This document shows, in pieces, positions 32,119-41,910 of a stretch of DNA of 64,000 nucleotides. The translations under genes were made by a program, and so were the position numbers. Each line of letters begins with the position of its first letter. Position 1 is the first letter of the stretch. This DNA comes from Afipia sp. (GTDB taxonomy: Bacteria; Pseudomonadota; Alphaproteobacteria; Rhizobiales; Xanthobacteraceae), in NCBI GenBank assembly GCA_024508675.1, contig JANINQ010000008.1, positions 240,911 to 304,910 of the forward strand, read 5' to 3'. Below the pieces are notes generated by a model. The model saw nothing but the letters and a program-made list of their open reading frames with translations, was not told the DNA's origin and made no database searches.

Positions 32119-32997
32119 TCAGTGGCCAGTTCCGCTCTGCGAGACGTTGCTGTAGCGCTCCAGCGCCACCTTGATCAGGATGGTGACCAGCGCCACCGCG
32201 GTCAGCACTGTCGCCGCCGCGAAGGCTCCGGCGACATTGTAATCCTGATAGAGCAGTTCGATCTGCAGCGGCAGCGTGGTGGTCTGGCCGCGGATGTTGC
32301 CCGAGACGACGGAGACTGCGCCGAACTCGCCCATCACGCGCGCGTTACAGAGGATGGCACCGTAGACCACGGCCCATTTCACGTTCGGCAAGGTCACGCG
32401 CCAGAAGGTGGTGAAGCCGCCAGCGCCGAGCGTCACCGCTGCTTCTTCCTCGTCGGTGCCCTGCACCTGCATCAGCGGGATCAGTTCACGCGCGACGAAC
32501 GGCGCGGTGACGAACAGGCTGGCCAGGAAGATCGCGGGCAGCGCGAACATCACCTTGATGCCGAGATAATCCAGCAGCGGGCCGAACAGGCCCTGCGAGC
32601 CGTAGACAAAGAGATAGGCGACACCGGCGACGATTGGGGAGATCGAATAGGGCAGTTCGATCAGCGCGATCAGCAGCGTCTTGCCGCGGAAATCGAACTT
32701 GGTCACCGTCCATGCAGCGGCGAGACCAAACAGGATGTTGATGGGCACGACTACCAGCGCTGTCAGCAGCGTCAGCCAGATTGCGTGCAGGGTCGCAGGC
32801 TCGGTGAGGTTGCGCAGGAATACGCTGAAACCCAGCGACAGACCCGAGGTGACGATCAGCACCAGTGGCGCGACCAGAAACAGCGCGGTCAGCACCAGCA
32901 CCGTCCACAACACCACGCGGCGCGTGACCTTGCCGCCGCCGACCGGGTGCTGCATCCATTCGGCCTGCTTGCTGTCGCGCTCCGCTGCAATCGACAT
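32119..32997 (-). CDS. cysW: sulfate ABC transporter permease CysW, set 1
   Basis: 292 residues with six helices and the EAA-type loop EEEAAVTLGAGGFTTFWRVT. The stretch [20 protein letters not shown] is typical of CysW. The ATG at 32997 overlaps the cysT stop (ATGA); an upstream in-frame ATG would extend into cysT. It ends the left arm; no cysA follows, so it must use an ATPase made elsewhere, perhaps the CysA at 45535. Confidence 0.92.
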   Translation of the reverse strand: MSIAAERDSKQAEWMQHPVGGGKVTRRVVLWTVLVLTALFLVAPLVLIVTSGLSLGFSVFLRNLTEPATLHAIWLTLLTALVVVPINILFGLAAAWTVTKFDFRGKTLLIALIELPYSISPIVAGVAYLFVYGSQGLFGPLLDYLGIKVMFALPAIFLASLFVTAPFVARELIPLMQVQGTDEEEAAVTLGAGGFTTFWRVTLPNVKWAVVYGAILCNARVMGEFGAVSVVSGNIRGQTTTLPLQIELLYQDYNVAGAFAAATVLTAVALVTILIKVALERYSNVSQSGTGH

Positions 32998-33824
32998 CAG
33001 ACGTCTCCGCGTCCGAGATAACGCAGATGCCATGCCTGCACCGCGTTGGTGACGATCAGCATCACGAATGCCATCAGCAGCATCACGGTCGAGATCGCCG
33101 CCGCCGCCTCATAATTATATTCCTCGAGCCGGATATAGGTCAGCAGTGCGACAATCTCGGTCTTCATCGGCTGATTGCCCGCGATGAAGATCACCGCGCC
33201 GAATTCGCCGAGGCTGCGCGCGAAAGCCAGCGAGCATCCGGCGAGAAAGGCCGGAAAGATCGCGGGAAAGATGATCTTCCAGAGAATCTGCAGATCGCTG
33301 GCGCCGAGCGAGCGCCCGGCTTCTTCCACCTCGGAGCCGAGATCCTCGATCACGGGCTGCACGGTGCGCACCACAAAGGGAATGCTGGTGAAGGCCATGG
33401 CGATGGCGATGCCGAGCGGCGTATAGGCGATCTGAATCCCGATCCTGTCGAGCGGCGCGCCGAACCAGCCGTTCTTTGCGAACAACGCGGTGAGGGCCAG
33501 ACCCGCGACCGCTGTCGGCAATGCGAACGGCACATCGACCAGTGCATCGAGCAGGCGCTTGCCGGGAAAATTGTAGCGCGCCAGCACCCAGGCGAGCAGC
33601 AGGCCATAGATAGCGTTGAACAGCGTCGCCGCGAACGCGGTGCTCAGCGTAACACGAATGGCAGACAACGTGCGCGGCGAGGAGAGAATGTCCCAGAATT
33701 GCGCAAGGCCGATGCCCGGGGCCTTGAGAAGAAGCGCGCACAGCGGCAGCAGCACGATCGCCCCGAGATAGAGGACGGTCGTTCCCAGTGCCAGTCCGAA
33801 ACCTGGGATGACCCGGCGTCGCAA
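32997..33824 (-). CDS. cysT: sulfate ABC transporter permease CysT, set 1
   Basis: 275 residues, six helices, loop EVEEAGRSLGASDLQILWKI and the CysT stretch FARSLGEFGAVIFIAGNQPM. The frame can only start at the TTG at 33824 because a stop lies three codons before it; its paralogue at 43827 begins at the matching place, which supports this. It works with CysW and the binding protein just upstream. Confidence 0.92.
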   Translation of the reverse strand: MRRRVIPGFGLALGTTVLYLGAIVLLPLCALLLKAPGIGLAQFWDILSSPRTLSAIRVTLSTAFAATLFNAIYGLLLAWVLARYNFPGKRLLDALVDVPFALPTAVAGLALTALFAKNGWFGAPLDRIGIQIAYTPLGIAIAMAFTSIPFVVRTVQPVIEDLGSEVEEAGRSLGASDLQILWKIIFPAIFPAFLAGCSLAFARSLGEFGAVIFIAGNQPMKTEIVALLTYIRLEEYNYEAAAAISTVMLLMAFVMLIVTNAVQAWHLRYLGRGDV

Positions 33825-33898
33825 ATCAAATCATCCACTTCACAAAATGAACGGGGCGGATTGATCGCCCCGTTCCAGTCCAATTCGCAGAAGCGTGA

Positions 33899-34903
33899 TT
33901 AGCGGTTCGCGCCGCCGAAAAGCTGATCCAGCTTCGCACCGGGATTGAGGTGCTCGGCATTGACCTTGTCCCAGCCGCCGAATTCCTTCTCGATGGTCAC
34001 GAGCTTCACCGCCGGAAACTTGTCCTTGAACTTCTCGGCCACGGCCTTGTCGTTCACGCGGTTGTATTGCTTGGCCAGAATGGTCTGGCCTTCCGGTGAA
34101 TAGAGATAGTCGAGATAGGCCTTGGCGAGCGCCTGCGTGCCGTGCTTCTCGGCATACTTGTCGACCACGGCCACCGGAAATTCCGCGAGCAGGCTCTGCG
34201 ACGGCACGACGACCTGATACTTGTCGGCGCCGGCGATGTCGCGGATGCCGTTGGTTTCGGCTTCGAAGGTAATCAGCACGTCGCCGGTCTGCCGCTCCAC
34301 GAAGGTCGTGGTCGCCGCGCGGCCGCCGGTGTCGAACACCGGCACGTTGGCGAACAGCTTCTTGATGAACTCGTCAGCCTTCTCGGCGCTGTCATACTTC
34401 GTCTTGGCGTAGGCATAGGCCGCCAGATAGGTGTAGCGCGCATTGCCCGACGTCTTCGGGTTCGGGAAGATCACCTTCACGTCGGAACGGACCAGATCGT
34501 CCCAGTCCTTGATGTTCTTCGGATTGCCCGCGCGCACGAGGAACGCTGGCAGCGAGTAATACGGCGAGGAATTGTTCGGGAAGCGCTTCTGCCAGTCAGC
34601 GGGGATCAGCTTGCCCTTGTCATGCAGCACCTGCACGTCGGTCACCTGATTGAAGGTGACGACGTCGGCTTCAAGGCCTTCAAGGATCGAGCGTGCCTGA
34701 CGCGACGAGCCGTTATGCGACTGGTTGATGGTGACATCCTGCCCGGTCTTGGCCTTCCACTGCTTGGCGAACTCGACATTGATCGCGGCGTAGAGTTCGC
34801 GGGCGATGTCATAGGATACGTTCAGCAGCGTGTTCGGTGTCTGCGCCTGTGCAGAACCGATAAGCGCGGCGCTGGTGGCGAGGGCGATGAGAATCTTGCG
34901 CAA
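33899..34903 (-). CDS. sbp: periplasmic sulfate-binding protein, set 1
   Basis: 334 residues. An export signal (ILIALATSAALIGSAQAQ) and the sulfate-binding protein signature LLNVSYDIARELYAAINVEF, then NQSHNGSSRQARSILEG. It delivers sulfate or thiosulfate to CysTW. It follows cysNC by about 30 bases and is probably co-transcribed with cysD-cysNC. Confidence 0.95.
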   Translation of the reverse strand: MRKILIALATSAALIGSAQAQTPNTLLNVSYDIARELYAAINVEFAKQWKAKTGQDVTINQSHNGSSRQARSILEGLEADVVTFNQVTDVQVLHDKGKLIPADWQKRFPNNSSPYYSLPAFLVRAGNPKNIKDWDDLVRSDVKVIFPNPKTSGNARYTYLAAYAYAKTKYDSAEKADEFIKKLFANVPVFDTGGRAATTTFVERQTGDVLITFEAETNGIRDIAGADKYQVVVPSQSLLAEFPVAVVDKYAEKHGTQALAKAYLDYLYSPEGQTILAKQYNRVNDKAVAEKFKDKFPAVKLVTIEKEFGGWDKVNAEHLNPGAKLDQLFGGANR

Positions 34904-34933
34904 GATGGTCTCCTTTGACGTTTGTCGTACGGA

Positions 34934-36865
34934 TCAGATGTTGGCGGCGAGGTCGTCGAGATCTCCGAACAGCACGCCGGTCTCGGCCAGCAGCCGTTCG
35001 ATGGCTTCGGCACCATCGGCAACCGAACGTGTCGATGTGTCGATGGTCAGTTCGGCATTGGCCGGCGGCTGGTAGTCGTTGGCGATGCCGGTGAAACTCG
35101 GCAGGTTGCCTGCGCGCGCCTTGGCGTAGTGGCCTTTCGGATCGCGGCTTTCGCAAACTTCGGCAGGCGTTGCGACATAGACCTCGCGGAACAGATCGTC
35201 CGCAATGCGCCGCGCCTGTGCGCGGTCATCGCTGGAGGGCGAGACGGCGGCAACGATGGCGATATGGCCGTTGCGTGCAAGATGTGTCGCCATCTCCGCG
35301 AGACGGCGGACATTCTCGGCGCGGTCCTTCGGCGAGAAACCGAGATCACCATTGAGGCCAGCGCGCAGCGTGTCGCCATCGAGCAGCAGCGGCGAGCCTC
35401 CGCGGCTGAACAGCTTGCGCTCCAGCGCGCGTGCGAGCGTGGATTTTCCGGAGCCGGGCAGGCCGGTGAGCCAGACCACGGCGCCGCCATGTCCATAGCG
35501 CGCCGAGCGTTCGTCCGGGCGCAGCGCGGATTCCACCGGCACAATGTCGACGGGAATCGCGCGCTGGCCTGAATCGACGCTGAGCACCAGGCCGCCGCCG
35601 GCGATGCGGCTGTTGACCTCGATGACGAGACGTCCGGTGCGCGGATTTTCGGTGTAGGGATCAGTTGCGACCGGCTTTGCCAGCGCGATGTCGATCTCGC
35701 CGACATGGTTGCGGCCGATTTCCGCCCCTGCGACGCTTTCAAGCTCACCGGGATCGACCGCCTTGTCGATGGCAACGATCGAGGCGCGCGTTTCCATGGT
35801 GCCGAGCCGCACCAGAACGGAGGCGCCGGCTTTCAGAGGCGCATCGTGCAGCCAGAAGATGCGGGCGCGCAGGCGGCGGGTGTCGCGCGGCGCGGCCTTG
35901 GCGTGGGCGATGATGTCGCCGCGCTCCAGAAACAGTTCGCGGTCCAGCGTGATGCCGACCGAGCGGCCTGCGCCCTGCCGCGTCAGCAGCGGTGTCTGCG
36001 GCCAGCTTTCCACCGACCTGACCTTGGCGACCTTGCCCGCGGGCATGATCACGATTTCATCGCCGGTGCCGATGTCGCCGGATTCCACGCGGCCCGCGAC
36101 AATGCGGCGATCGTCGAACTTGTAGATCGCCTGCACCGGAAGGCGCAGCGCGAGTTCATCGAGCGGGCGCGCCGGGGTCAGGTGATCGATGGCCTCGACC
36201 ACGGTTGGGCCCTTGTACCAGCCGATGTTCGCAGTCAGTTGAGCGACGCCGTCGCCGTCGCGCGCGGAGATCGGAACGATCGCGGTGGGCGTGACGCCGA
36301 GGCCGGTGAGATGGGCCGAGATTTCGTCGCTGATTTCCCTGAAGCGTGCCGCGCTGTAGTCGACGCGGTCCATCTTGTTGACCACGACCGCGACCTGTTT
36401 GACGCCCAGCAGATGCAGGAGGTATCCGTGACGGCGGGTCTGGTCGCGCACGCCTTCCAGCGCGTCGATGATCAGCACTGCGCCGTCGGCCTGCGAGGCG
36501 CCGGTGATCATGTTGCGCAGGAATTCCGCATGGCCCGGCGCGTCGATCAGGACGACGTCGCGCGAAGGCGTGCGGAAGCGGATCTGCGTGGTGTCGATGG
36601 TGATGCCCTGGTCGCGCTCGGTCTGCAGCGCGTCGAGCAGGAACGACCACTCGAACGGCATGCCGCGCCGCGCGCTGACGGCCTGGAGCATTTCCAGCTT
36701 GCCGTCCGGCAGGCTGCCGGTTTCATGCAGCAGGCGGCCGACCAGCGTTGACTTGCCGTGATCGACATGGCCGACAATGACAATGCGGACCTGCGGGCGG
36801 GTCAGTTCGTTCGGCAGGGAAGCGAGCGAGGCTTTGGCGACAGCAATGTTCATGGGCGCGCTCAT
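34934..36865 (-). CDS. cysNC: bifunctional sulfate adenylyltransferase subunit 1 / adenylylsulfate kinase
   Basis: 643 residues. The first 430 are the CysN GTPase: [26 protein letters not shown] and [10 protein letters not shown]. From about 445 to the end is a full APS kinase: [35 protein letters not shown] and an [13 protein letters not shown] loop. With CysD it makes APS, then PAPS. The fused form is common in rhizobia. It follows cysD by five bases. Confidence 0.96.
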   Translation of the reverse strand: MSAPMNIAVAKASLASLPNELTRPQVRIVIVGHVDHGKSTLVGRLLHETGSLPDGKLEMLQAVSARRGMPFEWSFLLDALQTERDQGITIDTTQIRFRTPSRDVVLIDAPGHAEFLRNMITGASQADGAVLIIDALEGVRDQTRRHGYLLHLLGVKQVAVVVNKMDRVDYSAARFREISDEISAHLTGLGVTPTAIVPISARDGDGVAQLTANIGWYKGPTVVEAIDHLTPARPLDELALRLPVQAIYKFDDRRIVAGRVESGDIGTGDEIVIMPAGKVAKVRSVESWPQTPLLTRQGAGRSVGITLDRELFLERGDIIAHAKAAPRDTRRLRARIFWLHDAPLKAGASVLVRLGTMETRASIVAIDKAVDPGELESVAGAEIGRNHVGEIDIALAKPVATDPYTENPRTGRLVIEVNSRIAGGGLVLSVDSGQRAIPVDIVPVESALRPDERSARYGHGGAVVWLTGLPGSGKSTLARALERKLFSRGGSPLLLDGDTLRAGLNGDLGFSPKDRAENVRRLAEMATHLARNGHIAIVAAVSPSSDDRAQARRIADDLFREVYVATPAEVCESRDPKGHYAKARAGNLPSFTGIANDYQPPANAELTIDTSTRSVADGAEAIERLLAETGVLFGDLDDLAANI

Positions 36866-36870
36866 CAGCG

Positions 36871-37734
36871 TCAGAGATAGCCGGCGACACGAAGCCGCTC
36901 GAAGGCATCTTCGGTTTCGTGGTCAAGCGCGCGTCCGGCGCGCTCCGGAATTTTCGTCGCCTTCAGCTCGGTGAGGATTTCCTCGATGTTGGAGGCGTTC
37001 GATACGACAGGATTGGTGATGTCCTGATCGCCGAGCGAGCGATAGCGCTTGCCGTTGTTGGATAGATACAGCGGAATGATCGGGATGTTCTCGCGCTGGG
37101 TGTAGGCCCAGATGTCTTCCTCGGTCCAGTGCAGGATCGGATGCACGCGCAGATGCGCGCCCTGCGGCACCGATGCGTTGAAGTGATCCCAGAATTCCGG
37201 CGGCTGGTCGCGAACATCCCATCCGCCTTCAAGTCCGCGCGGCGAGAACACGCGCTCCTTGGCGCGGGTCGCCTCTTCGTCGCGGCGGATGCCGGCGATC
37301 AGTCCGTCGAAGCCGTACTTTGCAAGGGCGAGTTTGAGGCCTTCGGTCTTGCGCGCGGCGGAGCGTGCGGCAGGCGGCAGGGTCGGATCGATCTCCTCGA
37401 TGGGCGGGCAGTAATCGACCTTGAGATCGAGACCCCATTCCTTCGCGTACTGATCGCGGAAGGCGTACATCTCCGGGAATTTCTTCTGCGTGTCGACATG
37501 AAGCGCGGGGAACGGCACCTTGCCGAAGAATGCCTTGCGCGCCAGCCAAATCATCACATTGGAATCTTTGCCGAGCGACCAGAGCAGCGCCAGCTTCTTC
37601 AGCCGCGCGAAGGCCTCGCGGAAAATATAGATGCTCTGCGCTTCAAGCTCGTCGAGATGGTCCATAGACGGGGCAGATGCCCGCGGAAGGGGAACGGATT
37701 TCGGCGTGTAGGAAGCTGCCAAGGGGGTCGTCAT
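36871..37734 (-). CDS. cysD: sulfate adenylyltransferase subunit 2
   Basis: 287 residues. The PP-loop [20 protein letters not shown] and [20 protein letters not shown] are diagnostic for CysD. It adenylates sulfate, driven by GTP hydrolysis in CysN. First gene of the left arm; the 253-base gap to cysG holds the divergent promoters. Confidence 0.95.
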   Translation of the reverse strand: MTTPLAASYTPKSVPLPRASAPSMDHLDELEAQSIYIFREAFARLKKLALLWSLGKDSNVMIWLARKAFFGKVPFPALHVDTQKKFPEMYAFRDQYAKEWGLDLKVDYCPPIEEIDPTLPPAARSAARKTEGLKLALAKYGFDGLIAGIRRDEEATRAKERVFSPRGLEGGWDVRDQPPEFWDHFNASVPQGAHLRVHPILHWTEEDIWAYTQRENIPIIPLYLSNNGKRYRSLGDQDITNPVVSNASNIEEILTELKATKIPERAGRALDHETEDAFERLRVAGYL

Positions 37735-37987
37735 GGGATCACTCCGTCCCGGGCGGGCCGTGCCCGCAGGTCGTTTTGAGCGCGGGACGCAGCGGCACTC
37801 GTGCGGGGCAGATCGCCATCCGGATGTGACACGAGAAGATGCATCTCTTTTGCGCTGGGTTCGTGGTACGAATTTCTAAGTTTGCGGCGCAGCGTAGAAG
37901 AAATAATTTTCTCTTTAAGCCGCTTGCAAGATACATAAATAGAAAATAATTTCAGTCAACCCCGTAAATGGGGAAGCGGAGTTTCAA
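37735..37987. promoter_or_regulatory. divergent control region of the sulfur regulon
   Basis: 253 bases between cysD and cysG. The left part is GC-rich with a palindrome AGATGCATCT inside GAGA..CTC arms near 37832-37850. The right 120 bases are AT-rich (ATAAATAGAAAATAATTTCAG just before cysG would suit promoter and activator binding). A LysR-type regulator is expected from other bacteria, but I cannot point to a proven site. Confidence 0.5.
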
Positions 37988-39421
37988 ATGCGGTTTCTGC
38001 CGGTCTTCCTCGATCTGCAAGCTGGACCAGTCGTTCTGGTCGGGCAGGGCGAGCTTGCGCAGGCCAAATTGCGTCTGCTGCTCGCGGCTGATGCGCGCGT
38101 GCGCTGGTTCGCGACGGACGGCCGGCATGATGTGTCGCGGCTTGATGCCGCGGCGGCATCGCGCGTCGCGTTTGCCGATGGCGATCCGCTCACCGCTGAT
38201 CTTTCCAACGTCATCGCCATTCTCTGCGCGGGTGCGGGCGAAACCGGTCATGCCGTGGCGGCGCGTGCACGTGCGCTCGGCATTCCCGTCAACGTGATGG
38301 ATGAAGCCGCGCACTCCACTTTCATTTTCCCGGCTATCGTTGATCGTGGCGATGTTGTCGTTGCCGTCGGCACTGGGGGAGCTTCGCCTGTGGTGGCGCG
38401 GCGTGTGCGCGAACGCATCGAGGCGATGCTGCCCGCACGGATCGGCGATCTCGCATCGTTCGCCGGGCGCTGGCGCGATGCCATCAAGGCGCGTCTTCCC
38501 GACGTGGCGATGCGCCGTCTGTTCTGGGAGCGCGTGATTGACGGTCCGATCGGCGCCGATGTGCTCGCCGGGCGCGCGAGCGATGCCAATCGCAAGCTGA
38601 CATCGATTCACGATCCCGTTGCGTTTGCCGCCAGTGGTGGCGAGGGCATTGTCACGCTGGTCGGTGCGGGGCCGGGCGATCCGGATCTTCTGACGGTGAA
38701 GGCGCTGCGCGCGCTGCAAGACGCGGACGTGGTTTTCTACGACGATCTGGTGTCGCCGGAGATTCTCGACCGCGCCCGCCGCGATGCTGCCCGCGTGCCG
38801 GTGGGCCGCCGTGTCGGCAAGCCTGGCATCGGGCAGGACAAAATCCATCGCCTGCTGATCGAGGCCGCGCAGTCCGGCAAGCGCGCCGTGCGGCTCAAGG
38901 GCGGCGATCCGTTTATCTTCGGGCGCGGCGGCGAGGAAATCGCGGCGCTGCGCGCGGCCGGTGTGGCGTATGCCGTGATCCCCGGCATCACCGCCGGTCT
39001 TGGCGCCGCTTCGCAGTTCGAAGTGCCGCTGACCTATCGCAAGGAAGCGCTACGCATCACCTTCCTCACCGCACACAAGGCGGAGGACGCGGGCAATGTC
39101 GACTGGTCCGCGCTGACCGACACCAAGATGACCGTCGTGGTCTACATGGGCATGACGGCGGCGCCGGCGATCCGCGAAGGCCTGTTGGCTGCGGGCCGCT
39201 CGCCCGACACGCCGGTTGGCGTGTTTGCGCGTGTGACGCGGACGGACGCGCAGGCCGTTGTCGGCGCGCTGCGCGATCTGCCCTCGCTCGCGGATCAGGT
39301 GAAGGCCGGTCCGGCGATCTTGATGATTGGCGACGTTGTTTCCCGCTCCGCTCCCTGGCGGAACGGGCAATTCCAAACCCCCGATGACCTCATCTCTGAC
39401 CTGTTAATGGCTGCCGAATGA
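37988..39421 (+). CDS. cysG: siroheme synthase CysG
   Basis: 477 residues. The N-terminal part (to about 200) is the dehydrogenase/ferrochelatase domain, starting MRFLPVFLDLQAGPVVLVGQ; from about 217 comes uroporphyrinogen methyltransferase (VTLVGAGPGDPDLLTVKALR; VRLKGGDPFIFGRGGEEI). It makes siroheme for the sulfite reductase encoded downstream. A GGAG site precedes the ATG. It overlaps the next gene by ATGA. Confidence 0.95.
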   Translation: MRFLPVFLDLQAGPVVLVGQGELAQAKLRLLLAADARVRWFATDGRHDVSRLDAAAASRVAFADGDPLTADLSNVIAILCAGAGETGHAVAARARALGIPVNVMDEAAHSTFIFPAIVDRGDVVVAVGTGGASPVVARRVRERIEAMLPARIGDLASFAGRWRDAIKARLPDVAMRRLFWERVIDGPIGADVLAGRASDANRKLTSIHDPVAFAASGGEGIVTLVGAGPGDPDLLTVKALRALQDADVVFYDDLVSPEILDRARRDAARVPVGRRVGKPGIGQDKIHRLLIEAAQSGKRAVRLKGGDPFIFGRGGEEIAALRAAGVAYAVIPGITAGLGAASQFEVPLTYRKEALRITFLTAHKAEDAGNVDWSALTDTKMTVVVYMGMTAAPAIREGLLAAGRSPDTPVGVFARVTRTDAQAVVGALRDLPSLADQVKAGPAILMIGDVVSRSAPWRNGQFQTPDDLISDLLMAAE

Positions 39422-39729
39422 CCTCACCTCTGCAACAGAAAATCAAGATCACCGGTCCCTCCATTGTCACGGCCAATCGCACCCGCGATGGCGCAGTGAT
39501 CTACCGGACCCCGTCCCATGACTGGTCGGACCGGCTGTCCGACGCCGCCGTGGTGCGCACCGCCGACGATGCGCGTGCATTGCTCGCCGAATCCATCGCT
39601 GACGACATCGGCTCGGTGGGCGCCTACATCGCGCCGGTTGAAATCGGCGAGGACGGCATCCAGCCCGGAAACCTGCGCGAGAAAATCCGCCAGCAGGGCG
39701 TCACGATCGATCTTCTTGTCTCGGCCTGA
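39418..39729 (+). CDS. DUF2849 protein in the sulfite reduction operon
   Basis: 103 residues, soluble. The opening KIKITGPSIVTANRTRDGAV and the conserved WSDRLSDAAVV are typical of DUF2849, a family regularly found between cysG and cysI in alphaproteobacteria. The role is unknown; the fixed position suggests help to sulfite reductase, for example electron supply or assembly. It overlaps cysG by four bases. Confidence 0.85.
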   Translation: MTSPLQQKIKITGPSIVTANRTRDGAVIYRTPSHDWSDRLSDAAVVRTADDARALLAESIADDIGSVGAYIAPVEIGEDGIQPGNLREKIRQQGVTIDLLVSA

Positions 39730-39755
39730 GCCGCGACAGTTTCAAGGCAAGTGTT

Positions 39756-41411
39756 ATGTACGCTTACGACGAGCTTGACCGGACCATCGTCAACGAACGT
39801 GTTTCGGAATTTCGCGATCAGGTCGCGCGCCGGCTCTCCGGTGAACTGACCGAGGATGAGTTCAAGTCCCTGCGGCTGATGAACGGCGTCTATCTTCAAC
39901 TGCACGCCTACATGCTGCGGATTGCGATCCCCTACGGCACGCTGTCGTCGAAGCAGCTCCGCGCGCTGGCCCATGTCGCGCGCAAGTACGATCGCGGCTA
40001 TGGCCATTTCACCACGCGGCAGAACATCCAGTATAACTGGATCAAGCTCGCGGAAATTCCCGATGCGCTGGAGCATCTTGCCAAGGTCGGCATTCACGGC
40101 ATGCAGACCTCGGGTAACTGCATCCGCAATGTGACCTCCGACCAGTGGGCCGGTGTCGTGCCGGACGAGGTCGAGGACCCGCGCATCTGGGCGGAAATCC
40201 TGCGCCAGTATTCCACGCTGCATCCGGAATTCTCGTTCCTGCCGCGCAAGTTCAAGTTCGCGATCACGGCGGCGGATCATGACCGCGCCGCCATCAAGGT
40301 CCATGACATCGGCCTGCGTATTCACAGGAATGCGGCGGGTGAAGCCGGCTTCGAGGTGCTGGTCGGCGGCGGTCTCGGGCGCACACCGTTCATCGCCAAG
40401 ACCATCAACGAGTTTGTCAGCCGCCGCGACATCCTGAGCTATGTCGAGGCGATCCTGCGCGTCTACAATCAGTACGGCCGCCGCGACAACATCTACAAGG
40501 CGCGCATCAAGATCCTGGTCCATGAGCTTGGCATCGAAAAATTCAAGCAGGAGGTCGAGGAGGAATGGGTGCAGATGCGCGATGGCGCGCTGGCGCTCGA
40601 TGAGGCCGAAATCGAGGACATCCGTTCGCGCTTTTTCTATCCGACTTACGAGAAGCTCTCCGACACGCCGGGCGAATTGGCGAAAGCGCTGCAGAACCCG
40701 AATTTCGAGGCCTGGTACAAGAACTCGGTCGCCGCCCACAAGCAGGCTGGCTACAGCATCGTGACGCTGTCATTGAAGCCGGTGGGCGGCCCTCCGGGCG
40801 ATGCTACCGCCGAGCAGATGGACGAGATCGCCGATCTCGCGGACAAGTATTCGTTCGGCGAAATCCGTGTCGGCCACGAGCAGAACCTTGCATTGCCGCA
40901 TGTCGCCAAACGCGATCTGCCGGCGTTGTGGCGCGCGCTGGACAAGATCGGCGTCGCGACGCCGAACGTGAATCTCGTCACCGACATCATTTCCTGCCCG
41001 GGACTTGATTACTGCTCGCTCGCCAATGCGCGCTCGATTCCGATTGCGCAGGAGATCACGCGGCGGTTCGCCAATCCGGACACCGCGAACCTGATCGGCC
41101 GGCTGCATATCAACATCTCCGGCTGCATCAATGCCTGCGGCCATCATCACGTCGGCCATATCGGCATTCTCGGGGTCGAGAAGAACGGCGAGGAGTTTTA
41201 TCAGATCACCATCGGCGGCCGCGCCGACGAGAAGGCCGTGCTTGGCCATCTCGTGGGGCCTGCGGTGCCGTTCGATCAGGTGGCCGATGTGATCGAGGAC
41301 ATTGTCGAGGCTTATCTGGCGCTGCGTCAGCGCCCCGATGAACTGTTCGTCGATGCGGTGAAGCGCCTTGGTGTCGAGCCTTTCAAGGAGCGGGTCTATG
41401 CCACTCGTTAA
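39756..41411 (+). CDS. cysI: assimilatory sulfite (or nitrite) reductase, CysI type
   Basis: 551 residues. Two half-repeats of the family fold; the coupled siroheme/4Fe-4S centre is bound by CPGLDYC and GCINACGHHH. MHGMQ-like HGMQTSGNCIRNVT and RGYGHFTTRQNIQYNW-type stretches mark the siroheme-binding face. It reduces sulfite to sulfide with six electrons; the sulfur neighbours argue against a nitrite role. Its end overlaps the DUF934 gene. Confidence 0.92.
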   Translation: MYAYDELDRTIVNERVSEFRDQVARRLSGELTEDEFKSLRLMNGVYLQLHAYMLRIAIPYGTLSSKQLRALAHVARKYDRGYGHFTTRQNIQYNWIKLAEIPDALEHLAKVGIHGMQTSGNCIRNVTSDQWAGVVPDEVEDPRIWAEILRQYSTLHPEFSFLPRKFKFAITAADHDRAAIKVHDIGLRIHRNAAGEAGFEVLVGGGLGRTPFIAKTINEFVSRRDILSYVEAILRVYNQYGRRDNIYKARIKILVHELGIEKFKQEVEEEWVQMRDGALALDEAEIEDIRSRFFYPTYEKLSDTPGELAKALQNPNFEAWYKNSVAAHKQAGYSIVTLSLKPVGGPPGDATAEQMDEIADLADKYSFGEIRVGHEQNLALPHVAKRDLPALWRALDKIGVATPNVNLVTDIISCPGLDYCSLANARSIPIAQEITRRFANPDTANLIGRLHINISGCINACGHHHVGHIGILGVEKNGEEFYQITIGGRADEKAVLGHLVGPAVPFDQVADVIEDIVEAYLALRQRPDELFVDAVKRLGVEPFKERVYATR

Positions 41412-41910
41412 GGGCAACACCGTCGTTGCTGATGAATTCATCCATCTTGCTGACGATGCGGAACCTCCTGCCGAAGGCGCGGTGTTGATTCCGGCTGCGC
41501 GGTTTCTTGCCGATCCTGAAGCCTTGCTGTCGCGCAAGGACAAGCCGGGCGTGATCTGGCCGAACAATCGCGATGTTGATGAACTGCTGCCGTATCTGGA
41601 CCGGCTGGCCGCCGTCGCGTTGGTGTTCCCGGTGTTCCGTGACGGCCGGGCCTACACCCAGGCGCGGCTGCTGCGCGAGCGGTTCAAGTTCCAGGGTGAA
41701 CTGCGTGCCACCGGTCAGGTGCTGCGCGATCAGTTCGTGTTCATGCTGCGCGCCGGGTTCGATGCGTTCGAGGTGAAGAAGCAGAGCGATGCGGAAGCCT
41801 TCGCCAATGTGGCGAAGCGCTATTCGGTGTTCTATCAGCCGACGGGCGATGGCCGCATCACGGCGTTTCATCGCCGGCTGATGCGTCTTCCGGAAGGAGT
41901 GCGCTCATGA
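41398..41910 (+). CDS. DUF934 protein of sulfite reduction
   Basis: 170 residues. It has the DUF934 core LVFPVFRDGRAYTQARLLRE followed by GELRATGQVLRDQFVFMLRA. In proteobacteria this gene follows cysI and has been proposed to supply electrons or help the reductase, but the role is not settled. The ATG at 41398 lies inside the cysI end (14-base overlap) and its stop overlaps cysH (ATGA), so the three are tightly coupled. Confidence 0.88.
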   Translation: MPLVKGNTVVADEFIHLADDAEPPAEGAVLIPAARFLADPEALLSRKDKPGVIWPNNRDVDELLPYLDRLAAVALVFPVFRDGRAYTQARLLRERFKFQGELRATGQVLRDQFVFMLRAGFDAFEVKKQSDAEAFANVAKRYSVFYQPTGDGRITAFHRRLMRLPEGVRS

